From positions 1 through 5,127 of the forward strand of contig DSDB01000211.1 of assembly GCA_011057845.1 (NCBI GenBank): 5,127 bases of DNA. The letters are read 5' to 3'. Positions 1 to 4,964 of this stretch are shown here, in pieces. Positions within the stretch are counted from its first letter, which is position 1, and every line of letters starts with the position of its first letter. The position numbers were made by a program, and so were the translations under genes. The notes under the pieces were generated by a model. The model saw nothing but the letters and a program-made list of their open reading frames with translations, had not been told where the DNA came from and searched no databases. The stretch is from Phycisphaerales bacterium. GTDB taxonomy: Bacteria; Planctomycetota; Phycisphaerae; Sedimentisphaerales; Anaerobacaceae.

Positions 1-155
1 CCCCTCGACGCGCCCGTCTTGGTCTGTGTCGACACAAGTCGATCCGCCACGGAAGTCAGCGCGTCCGTTATCGGCGAAGCCGCCGTTCGGGTTGTCTGAG
101 CCGCCAGGCCCATGACGACCGCTCCTGTAAGAATGGTTCTCAAAAGTCTCAACAT
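1..155 (-). CDS. N-terminus of a putative secreted protein, cut by the window edge
   Basis: Read on the minus strand from the ATG at 155, an open frame runs off the left end. It begins MLRLLRTILTGAVVMGLAAQ and continues TTRTAASPITDALTSVADRL. Seen: a short arginine-containing n-region, a hydrophobic core of about 13 residues (roughly 8-20) and a plausible signal-peptidase site after TAA (about residue 26), followed by a soluble segment. The start is uncertain. The frame stays open upstream, with another ATG at 203. A second ATG at 113 has the better Shine-Dalgarno (AGGAG, 8 nt before it) but would remove most of the signal peptide, so 155 is preferred on protein grounds. The family cannot be assigned from 51 residues. 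The mature start vaguely resembles planctomycete secreted proteins with terpene-cyclase-like repeats; this is a weak memory-based guess. Confidence 0.55.
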   Translation of the reverse strand, partial: MLRLLRTILTGAVVMGLAAQTTRTAASPITDALTSVADRLVSTQTKTGASR

Positions 156-340
156 GAGGATATCGACCGAGAAGATGTACGACCCCTTAATCGGGCGACC
201 CATGCCCCCAGCCTCGGCATTGCGAGATCCTTCCCTCGCCGACATTAGCACTATTACGCACCGGTCCACGCCGAACCGGCGCCGCCACAGTTCATTTATC
301 CGCGGCCCGTATCACGAACCTGCGGTCCCGTTTACCGCTG

Positions 341-460
341 TTACCGCGGTCTGCGCCACGGCAGACCGCCAATACCGAGCAGCAACATAGTCGTCGGCTC
401 TGGAATCGCCTGACGGCGTAACACCCCACCAGCCCGATTTCGGGCCGAAAAACAAAGCCT
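341..460 (-). pseudogene. Orphan PEP-CTERM-like C-terminal fragment
   Basis: On the minus strand the frame ending in the TAA at 343-341 reads AIPEPTTMLLLGIGGLPWRR followed by PR and stop. That is the three-part layout of a PEP-CTERM sorting signal: a PEP motif, a hydrophobic stretch of about ten residues and an arginine-rich end. In that family the tail directs exosortase-dependent export and surface attachment. Here the frame is open for only 39 codons, back to a TGA at 463-461, and no credible body or start precedes it. The hydrophobic segment is short and broken by PW. It is best read as the decayed 3' end of a lost or frameshifted gene, possibly a duplicate of a neighbour. The alternative is coincidence inside a long leader for the gene starting at 155. 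Confidence 0.5.
346..369. repeat. Perfect 9-bp inverted repeat at the end of the PEP-CTERM-like fragment
   Basis: GCGGTCTGC and GCAGACCGC flank a 6-nt spacer (GCCACG), giving a very stable GC-rich stem. It covers the last codons of the PEP-CTERM-like frame just before its stop. No U-tract follows on either strand, so it is not a standard intrinsic terminator. It could stabilise a 3' end or be a leftover of a mobile repeat. Confidence 0.6.
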
Positions 461-569
461 TCAGTCTTATCCCGGATTCGCTCTTACGCGATTGCCTACA
501 GCCCAATCACGCGCCAAGGCAAGGTTCCGGAAAGAGGTCTCGCTCGGCCTTCCCTGGCGACAACCAAAC

Positions 570-599
570 ACTATACACACAGATCTGAGCAAACCTCAA
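570..599 (-). promoter_or_regulatory. Weaker sigma70-like promoter
   Basis: On the minus strand, TTGAGG (599-594) and TATAGT (575-570) are separated by 18 nt, pointing towards the PEP-CTERM-like fragment and the gene at 155. The match is moderate. It lies about 40 nt downstream of the stronger promoter at 614-642, so the two may be tandem promoters or this one may be chance. Confidence 0.3.
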
Positions 600-613
600 T
601 CAACGCAATATGC

Positions 614-642
614 AGCATAGCACAACGACGGCAAAAAGTCAA
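614..642 (-). promoter_or_regulatory. Sigma70-like promoter pointing left
   Basis: On the minus strand, TTGACT (642-637) and TATGCT (619-614) have an ideal 17-nt spacer. Each hexamer matches the consensus at four or five of six positions. Transcription would start near 607 and run towards the PEP-CTERM-like fragment and the secreted-protein start at 155. No ORF with a good ribosome site follows closely, so the product would be a long-leader mRNA or a non-coding transcript. Confidence 0.5.
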
Positions 643-771
643 GTGAAAAAGGCCCAGGAGGGCTATTTCCCGCCGTTTGGACGGTTGAAGAATCCGCCGG
701 TTCTCGTGGGCGAGCCCCACCGCTGATGCGTACGCCCTGTTCCAGTGTAGAAGCGTCTTGCCGTGCGGCGC

Positions 772-805
772 AAAAAAAACGCTGGGGTCGCGTCCGACCC
801 CAGCG
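772..805 (-). terminator. Strong intrinsic terminator
   Basis: The inverted repeat CGCTGGGGTCG/CGACCCCAGCG (780-790 and 795-805) forms a perfect 11-bp stem with a 4-nt loop. On the minus strand it is followed directly by eight T (779-772). It has no T-tract on the plus strand, so its direction is clear. It ends the small-RNA transcript starting near 905. Confidence 0.88.
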
Positions 806-905
806 ATGTGAGACAGCTCGGTACAAAGAATATACTACGAACGTATCGGAATCCGCCGCCTCACACAAACCAAGATATTAGAAGAAAAGAGCAGCTACTG
901 ACTCT
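772..905 (-). ncRNA. Candidate small RNA of about 134 nt
   Basis: A promoter (939-912) and a strong intrinsic terminator (805-772) on the minus strand bracket about 134 nt. The interval has no ATG-initiated frame on the minus strand, and the only open frame across it, from a TTG, runs through the terminator. Seen from 5' to 3': a pyrimidine-rich, probably unpaired stretch (CUGCUCUUUUCUUCUAAU); a predicted stem joining GUGUGAG near 870 to CUCACAU near 808 (7 bp including one G-U); then the terminator hairpin. Layout and size fit a trans-acting sRNA. The CUUUUCUUCU segment could pair with purine-rich Shine-Dalgarno regions, which is inference. It does not show the signature loop of SRP RNA, and I could not match it to 6S RNA, RNase P or tmRNA. 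Confidence 0.6.
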
Positions 906-911
906 TATGTA

Positions 912-939
912 ATTATACCCCACCTCGGCGCTTTTGCAA
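912..939 (-). promoter_or_regulatory. Sigma70-like promoter of the small RNA
   Basis: On the minus strand, TTGCAA (939-934) is followed after 16 nt by a perfect TATAAT (917-912). The predicted start is around 905. The surrounding sequence is AT-rich downstream and lacks a ribosome binding site, as expected for a non-coding transcript. Confidence 0.65.
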
Positions 940-982
940 GCCCCTTTTCGCATTTTTTACAAAATTTCTTTATGAGCGGCCG

Positions 983-1002
983 AAAAGGGCCCCCACGGGC
1001 CC
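983..1002 (-). terminator. Probable terminator of the cupin gene
   Basis: GGGCCC (987-992) and GGGCCC (997-1002) are self-complementary and form a 6-bp all-GC stem with a 4-nt loop. On the minus strand TTTT (986-983) follows immediately. It lies about 100 nt after the cupin stop codon. The short U-tract makes it a modest terminator. Confidence 0.45.
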
Positions 1003-1102
1003 GAAAACGCGATTCCGCTGGCTTGATTTACACCATGATTTTTCATCAAAACCGTTGCCCAAGCCCTTCGTGCCACGCGTTTTGCCTATCTTTGACACCG
1101 TT

Positions 1103-1456
1103 TCACACCTCCGGGTCCGCCACAGCGGCCGCGGGAGCCACGCAAAAAACATACACCAACGGATCGGCTCCCGTGTTCTGAATGTCGTGTAGGGTTTTGG
1201 GGGGGATATACGAGACCTTGCCCACACCCACTTCAAAGGCCTCGCACTGTTCGCCGATCAGCATGCGCCCCGACCCGGCCAGGAATATCAGCACTTCCTC
1301 GCGTTCGCCGGTCGTGTGCTCGCCACAACTGGCCCCTGCGGCCAGATGCACCCGCCCCACCTTTATGCCATAGGTCTGGGCCTGGCCGTCCAGCAGACGC
1401 TGGTATTCCGGCCTATCGTTCAATTCCACCACCAGAGGTTCTCTGTCCAATCCCAT
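1103..1456 (-). CDS. Small single-domain cupin protein
   Basis: A 117-residue protein beginning MGLDREP, the usual size of a stand-alone Cupin_2 domain. Cupin motif 1 is present as G41-x5-H47-T-T49-x4-E54-x6-G61, and motif 2 as G79-x5-P85-x-K87-x2-H90-x3-N94. Of the four usual metal ligands, H47, E54 and H90 are present, but the second His of HxH is Thr49, so metal binding may be altered or lost. Such proteins range from sugar isomerases and dioxygenases to binding proteins; the sequence does not tell which. The start at 1456 is chosen because AGGAG (1466-1462) lies 5 nt upstream. The frame is open back to 1591, but that extension has no ribosome site and would contain the promoter. It is a one-gene unit, divergent from the transporter operon with 214 nt between start codons, so shared regulation is possible but unproven. 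Confidence 0.85.
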   Translation of the reverse strand: MGLDREPLVVELNDRPEYQRLLDGQAQTYGIKVGRVHLAAGASCGEHTTGEREEVLIFLAGSGRMLIGEQCEAFEVGVGKVSYIPPKTLHDIQNTGADPLVYVFCVAPAAAVADPEV

Positions 1457-1482
1457 GCAGACTCCTGAAAAAACGCCTTTGT

Positions 1483-1528
1483 GTGGCCATTGCCAAGGCA
1501 AGAGGACGCCCCCTTGGCGTTGGGCCAC
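1483..1528 (-). promoter_or_regulatory. Structured 5' leader of the cupin gene
   Basis: Between promoter and start codon the minus-strand RNA can fold into a three-way junction. GUGGCC/GGCCAC (1528-1523 with 1488-1483) encloses a hairpin ACGCC/GGCGU (1520-1516 with 1510-1506) and a short hairpin UUGC/GCAA (1501-1498 with 1493-1490). The first strand of the inner hairpin, AACGCC, can alternatively pair with GGCGUU at 1477-1472, which runs into a six-U tract just before the Shine-Dalgarno. That gives a possible attenuator-like switch. No known riboswitch class was recognised. The predicted transcription start (about 1525) may trim the outer stem, which weakens the case. Confidence 0.35.
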
Positions 1529-1531
1529 CCC

Positions 1532-1560
1532 ATTAGAACCGCGGGCTGAGAATTTTTCAA
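1532..1560 (-). promoter_or_regulatory. Promoter of the cupin gene
   Basis: On the minus strand, TTGAAA (1560-1555) and TCTAAT (1537-1532) have a 17-nt spacer. Each hexamer matches the sigma70 consensus at five of six positions. The start would be near 1525, giving a leader of about 70 nt to the ATG at 1456. Confidence 0.65.
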
Positions 1561-1670
1561 AACTAATGTTTTGTGCTTGCTTTAGTAGCACGAATTGCGT
1601 AGTCTTATGCGCTACCGCGACCTATCGTGGTTGGGCACTGTGACGAACTCTTGCAGCCAAAGGAGACGTG

Positions 1671-2660
1671 ATGACCGGACGAACCTCTATGCTTATGACA
1701 CTGCTGATCCTGGCACTTGGGTCCACGACATGGGCTGATCCCACGGTCGCGGCCGTTACACACACCCAATTCCAGGCCGTAAACGCCGCCGGTGAGCAGA
1801 CTTATAACGCCACCGAGAAGGTGATTCTCGAGGGTATCGCCCTGCACAATCCGGCCGACATGCTCGACCCAACCGCCGACGACACCATCACCGCCATGTA
1901 CAACATCAGCGCCCAATGGCAACTCTTCTTCCAGGGCGAGGGTCCTGACCACGCCGGAACGGCCGTCTACCTGGGCCAACTCTACAACAACCTGCCCTGG
2001 ATTGCCCCGGACGGCGGCTACACAAACGCCGAATTCATCGCCGAACTGGCCCGGATCAATGCCCCCGGATTCAGCCCTGGCGACCGCATCCGCGTAACCG
2101 GCTACTTCCTCTCCTACAAGGGCAAGAACAACGTCAACGAACAGCACAACAAGGCCCCCGACCACGATTTCACCATCGAGGTTCTCGAACGCGGCGTCGG
2201 AGTGCCCAGGCCCGAATGGGTCGGCCTTGACGAACTCAAGGACGCCGACGACAAGTTCATCTTCGACCCGACCCGCGCCACCGGCCCGGAATATCACCAG
2301 GCCCGACTCATCAAGCTCCAGGACCTCTACCTCGTCAATCCCCAGGACTGGGCCCCCAATGCAACGCTCACGTTGACCGACGGCGTCAGAACCCTCCCGC
2401 TGAAACTCGGTCGGGGTAACGGCATTTATCGCGGCTCCAACAACCTCGTCGAGCCGTTTGACGTAATCGGCATCCTCGACCAGGACAGCACCAACCTCAA
2501 GGAGGGTTACCGACTCTACGTCATGAACTACGACGGCAATGGCCATGTCCTGGCCTGCCGAGAGCACCGCCACGCCGACCGACCGGGCGATACAAACCTC
2601 GACGGCATCGTGGACTTCCTCGATCTGGCCCGGCTGGCCGCCGACTGGCTCCAACCGTAA
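1671..2660 (+). CDS. Secreted two-domain (OB-fold-like) protein with a C-terminal dockerin-like EF-hand
   Basis: A 329-residue exported protein, first gene of the operon. AAGGAGA (1660-1666) places the ATG 4-5 nt away; a GTG at 1668 is too close. Residues 1-22 are a signal peptide (TLLILALG core, cleavage after TWA). The body looks like two beta-rich OB-type domains. One is at about 28-175 (KVILEGIALHNP, WQLFFQGEG, then GDRIRVTGYFLSYKG). The other is at about 185-290, starting YHQARLIKLQDLYLVNP and containing LTLTDGVRTLPL and PFDVIGILDQ. The OB assignment is from pattern only. Residues 306-329 form one dockerin type I-like calcium loop, with D307, N309, D311, G312, D315 and D318, ending LARLAADWLQP. 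Planctomycete secreted proteins often end this way, presumably for anchoring or sorting. Only one repeat is present, whereas a true dockerin has two. No catalytic motif was seen. Its place ahead of a metal-type importer suggests a surface role linked to the transported substrate, which is inference. Confidence 0.8.
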   Translation: MTGRTSMLMTLLILALGSTTWADPTVAAVTHTQFQAVNAAGEQTYNATEKVILEGIALHNPADMLDPTADDTITAMYNISAQWQLFFQGEGPDHAGTAVYLGQLYNNLPWIAPDGGYTNAEFIAELARINAPGFSPGDRIRVTGYFLSYKGKNNVNEQHNKAPDHDFTIEVLERGVGVPRPEWVGLDELKDADDKFIFDPTRATGPEYHQARLIKLQDLYLVNPQDWAPNATLTLTDGVRTLPLKLGRGNGIYRGSNNLVEPFDVIGILDQDSTNLKEGYRLYVMNYDGNGHVLACREHRHADRPGDTNLDGIVDFLDLARLAADWLQP

Positions 2661-2679
2661 CACTCGCACAGGCAAGACC

Positions 2680-3318
2680 GTGAAAAAGGCCTTCACACTC
2701 ATAGAACTGCTGGTCGTCGTGGCCATCATTGCCGGCCTGATGGGTATCCTCCTGCCCGCGATGGGGCGGTCCCGCCTGCAGGCCAAGGTCTTGGCTGTCA
2801 ACGCGGAACTCCGCCAGATCGCCCTGGCCCTGGAGGCCTACTCCTACGACCACAACGAGCGATACCCCCCGACCCGCGTCGATTGCATGTTGGGCGGGCA
2901 TTTCTACCAGCTCCCGACCGAACTGGTCGAGGCCGGCTACCTGCCCAGACCCAGCGACGAGACCTTCATGGCCGCCGGCATCGAGGACCGCTTCAACCCG
3001 GGTTACACGTACAAGTACCGGGCCGTCGGCGACCTGCTCTACAATCGCACCACGTTCATGGACAAAGGCTCGCTGCTCTGGGTCCCGGACGGCTTCCCCG
3101 ACGCCGAGCAGGAAACGGGCGCCTCCTACAACGACCCGAAGCAATCCCCCGTAACCTGGGTGCTCTACAGCGAAGGTCCGCATTTCGACCTAGACCGCAT
3201 GAGACAGCTCAACTACCCGATCCCCTCGACGACCTGGTACGACCCCAAGACGCGCTCCGGCGTCATCGTTCGCATGCGCCTCAAGAACGGACGGCAACTG
3301 GGTTCATTCGAAAACTAA
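2680..3318 (+). CDS. Pilin-like protein (prepilin-type N-terminal cleavage/methylation domain)
   Basis: A 212-residue protein with a class III signal. It begins (GTG) M-K-K-A-F-T-L-I-E-L-L, with the predicted prepilin peptidase cut between Ala4 and Phe5 and the conserved Glu at +5 (Glu9). A hydrophobic helix continues to about residue 26 and a globular domain follows. Position -1 is Ala where most pilins have Gly. Family knowledge: these proteins build type IV pili or type II secretion pseudopili, and planctomycetes carry many stand-alone copies. The globular part contains LRQIALALEAYSYDHNERYP, like GspG-type pseudopilins, then FNPGYTYKYRAVGDLLYN and an end rich in Trp, Tyr and Pro. The GTG at 2680 is chosen because the leader peptide must be short; earlier in-frame starts overlap the previous gene. 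The ribosome site is weak (AGG, 7 nt upstream). Gaps are 19 nt upstream and 4 nt downstream, so it belongs to the transporter operon. Confidence 0.85.
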   Translation: MKKAFTLIELLVVVAIIAGLMGILLPAMGRSRLQAKVLAVNAELRQIALALEAYSYDHNERYPPTRVDCMLGGHFYQLPTELVEAGYLPRPSDETFMAAGIEDRFNPGYTYKYRAVGDLLYNRTTFMDKGSLLWVPDGFPDAEQETGASYNDPKQSPVTWVLYSEGPHFDLDRMRQLNYPIPSTTWYDPKTRSGVIVRMRLKNGRQLGSFEN

Positions 3319-3322
3319 AGCG

Positions 3323-4159
3323 ATGGCGATGACACAGCGCTACATGGCGGTTTGGTCTCTGGCGGCTCTGGCGACTGTCTTGCCGGGATGCGGCGCCCGT
3401 CAAGGTCCGGCAAGGCAGGCCGAAGTAGCCGTGACCAACTCCTATCTGGCCGCGGCCGTTCGGGACCTCTGCGGCGACGATATGGAGGTCCTCTGCCTGG
3501 CGCCGCCGGGGATGTGCCCCGGGCACTTCGATATCTCGCCGTCGCAGGTCGAGCAGTTGTGCCGCACCAGACTGCTGCTGCTGTTTGACTTTCAGACACA
3601 GGTGGAGGCGTCGCTGTCGCGGATTAAGCAGCGCGGCGTCAAGACGGCCTTCGTTAAGAGTCCCGGCGCCCTGTGTCTGCCGCAGGCATACCGCGCCATC
3701 TGCGATCAGGTGGCGGCCATCCTGTCGGACGAATGCCCCGACATCGGGCCGACCGCGGCGCAACGAATGGCGTCCGTGGAAAGTCAGGTCGAGATCCTCG
3801 AAGCAGAGTTGCCCGATGCCGTCCGGCAGGCCGGCCTGACCGGAGCCGAGGTCCTGGCCTCGCGCCGACAAGCGGAATTCGCCCGATGGCTGGGACTGGA
3901 AGTGGTCGCCGAGTTCGTCGGTAGCGACATCGAGACGGTCTCCAACGTGGACGCCTGCCTCAAGAAGGCGCAGGGCCGCGATATTCGATTTGTCATCGCC
4001 AACCGCCAGGAAGGGACCGCCCTGGCCGAGTCCCTGGCGGACCGTCTGGGGGCCCGCCCTGTCGTGTTCACCAACTTCCCTGAGGACGCCGACGGCCCCG
4101 GCGCCTACGCCGCCATGGTGCGGGCTAATGTGGCGGCGTTGATCGAGGCCGCTCGATGA
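3323..4159 (+). CDS. Metal-type ABC transporter substrate-binding lipoprotein, divergent metal site
   Basis: A 278-residue member of the ZnuA/TroA (SBP_bac_9) group. The lipoprotein signal is residues 1-22 with lipobox L20-P-G-C23, so the mature protein should be lipid-anchored. Family landmarks are recognisable: VAVTNSYLAAAVRDLCGDD for the N-lobe start; PPGMCPGHFDISPSQVEQL for the first ligand loop; a long helix at about 143-170; EFARWLGLEVV; and a C-lobe end containing VVFTNFPEDADG and YAAMVRANVAALIEA. By my alignment His68 keeps the first ligand. The second (usual HxWxDP region) is replaced by SPGALCLP, the third His by Ser180 and the final Asp by Asn251. The protein has eight cysteines beyond the lipobox Cys23 (50, 58, 65, 80, 118, 127, 138, 212), several near the site. 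It may bind a different metal or use Cys ligands. It overlaps the ATPase gene by 4 nt (ATGA). The ribosome site is poor, suggesting translational coupling to the pilin-like gene 4 nt upstream. Confidence 0.85.
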   Translation: MAMTQRYMAVWSLAALATVLPGCGARQGPARQAEVAVTNSYLAAAVRDLCGDDMEVLCLAPPGMCPGHFDISPSQVEQLCRTRLLLLFDFQTQVEASLSRIKQRGVKTAFVKSPGALCLPQAYRAICDQVAAILSDECPDIGPTAAQRMASVESQVEILEAELPDAVRQAGLTGAEVLASRRQAEFARWLGLEVVAEFVGSDIETVSNVDACLKKAQGRDIRFVIANRQEGTALAESLADRLGARPVVFTNFPEDADGPGAYAAMVRANVAALIEAAR

Positions 4160-4962
4160 CGGCCGGCAAGCTCTCGCTGTCGGGCGTGGAAGTCCGCCGT
4201 AGCGGCCGGACCATCCTGCATATTGACCAACTGCGGGTTGAGCCCGGCCGGTTTGTCGGCATCGTCGGAACCAACGGCGCCGGCAAGACAACCCTGCTGA
4301 ATGTCTGCTGCGGGTTGGTTCGGCCTGATCGCGGCGCCGTCCGCCTTGATGACGTCGAACTGTCGCGCCTGGGCCCGTGGAGCAAGGCAAACATCCGCAA
4401 GCACATCGGCTACGTCCCCCAGTCGGCCCAGTACAACCGCGAGATCCCGTACACCCTGCGAGAGGTGGTGACGATGGGCCGCACCAGTCTACGGGGTCTC
4501 TGCCGCCCCTTGCGCCGCCAGGACCATGAGGCGGCCGAACGCTGGATTGTCCGTCTGGGCCTGCAGGACAGGCAATCGCAGGTCTTCGGCAGTCTCTCCG
4601 GCGGCGAACAGCAAAAAGCCCTCATTGCACGAGCGATGGTCCAGGATCCTCAGATGCTCCTGCTCGATGAGCCCTGTGCGAATCTGGACTTCAGTTGGAA
4701 GCGCCGCATCACGGACATCATTGCGCAACTGTACAGCGAGATGAAGATGACCGTGCTCATGGTCTCCCATGAGACCGGCGTCCTGCCGGCCGAGTGCGAA
4801 CGGGTGCTGCTGGTGCACGAGGGCCGGATCCTGGCCGATGGCCCGATGCGCAGCGTCTTCGCCGACGAGGCCTTCGAACGTGTGTACGGCTGTCAAATGG
4901 AACTCTACGAGGCGGCGGGCCGCCTGCACACCGTCAGTGTCGGACCGTCGGAGACGCTGTAG
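4156..4962 (+). CDS. Metal-type ABC transporter ATP-binding protein (ZnuC-like)
   Basis: A 268-residue cytoplasmic ATPase with every ABC motif intact. These are Walker A GTNGAGKTT (38-46), Q-loop Gln89 in YVPQ, signature LSGGEQQ (147-153), Walker B MLLLDEP (167-173), D-loop ANLD (175-178) and switch His205 in VSHE. YVPQSAQYN, the following PYTLREVVTMGR and the GLVRPDRGAVRLDD segment are typical of the zinc/manganese/iron-chelate importer subfamily. Length is normal. It should power the permease encoded next. Its ATG lies inside the stop of the binding-protein gene (ATGA), and the permease ATG follows its stop after 2 nt, showing tight translational coupling. The metal carried cannot be told from the ATPase. 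Confidence 0.93.
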   Translation: MTAGKLSLSGVEVRRSGRTILHIDQLRVEPGRFVGIVGTNGAGKTTLLNVCCGLVRPDRGAVRLDDVELSRLGPWSKANIRKHIGYVPQSAQYNREIPYTLREVVTMGRTSLRGLCRPLRRQDHEAAERWIVRLGLQDRQSQVFGSLSGGEQQKALIARAMVQDPQMLLLDEPCANLDFSWKRRITDIIAQLYSEMKMTVLMVSHETGVLPAECERVLLVHEGRILADGPMRSVFADEAFERVYGCQMELYEAAGRLHTVSVGPSETL

Positions 4963-4964
4963 AT

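Larger units (their letters stand above)
156..771. other. Intergenic stretch with minus-strand promoters and hairpins, no credible gene
   Basis: Apart from the PEP-CTERM-like fragment, no frame here has a recognisable protein. Minus-strand regulatory features dominate: two sigma70-like promoters (listed separately) and, downstream of them, three hairpins. These are 487-513 (CGCGATTG against CAATCACGCG, 8 bp with a 2-nt bulge), 432-445 (GCCCG/CGGGC with an ATTT loop) and 346-369. If transcription from the promoter at 614-642 reaches the gene starting at 155, its 5' leader would be about 450 nt and well folded. No known riboswitch consensus was recognised in it. Confidence 0.5.

Noticed and set aside
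112..390. Plus-strand open frame of 92 codons
   Set aside because: It overlaps the minus-strand secreted-protein start and the PEP-CTERM-like fragment, has no ribosome site, and its translation has no domain or signal.
646..663. Possible second minus-strand terminator (GCCC/GGGC stem with five T)
   Set aside because: The stem is only 4 bp and no transcript clearly needs it; it may give weak backup termination ahead of the promoter at 614-642.
596..868. Minus-strand open frame of 90 codons starting at a TTG
   Set aside because: It runs straight through the 11-bp terminator with its U-tract and lacks a ribosome site; the interval is better explained as a small RNA.
1457..1591. Upstream extension of the cupin ORF (45 extra codons)
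   Set aside because: It would place the promoter and leader inside the coding sequence, and the extension has no cupin similarity. The ATG at 1456 has AGGAG at ideal spacing.
1572..1605. Possible operator or promoter for the plus-strand operon (inverted repeat GTGCT/AGCAC; TTGCTT-17 nt-TAGTCT)
   Set aside because: The repeat has only 5-bp arms and both hexamers match the consensus at three of six positions. It does not resemble Zur or MntR boxes that I know, so no promoter is claimed for the operon.
1605..2801. Long antisense open frame (398 codons) opposite the secreted OB-like gene
   Set aside because: Its translation is low-complexity Val/Gly/Glu-rich with no motif. It covers the intergenic region and two well-supported plus-strand genes, and is expected from GC-rich codon bias.
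2883..3332. Plus-strand open frame of 149 codons inside the pilin-like gene
   Set aside because: It is an out-of-frame shadow with Arg/Pro/Gln-rich translation, while the pilin-like frame shows clear family features.
3281..4390. Long antisense open frame (369 codons) opposite the binding-protein gene
   Set aside because: The translation is Arg/Gln/Gly-rich with no recognisable domain, and it lies over a lipoprotein gene and the start of an ATPase gene that are clearly real.
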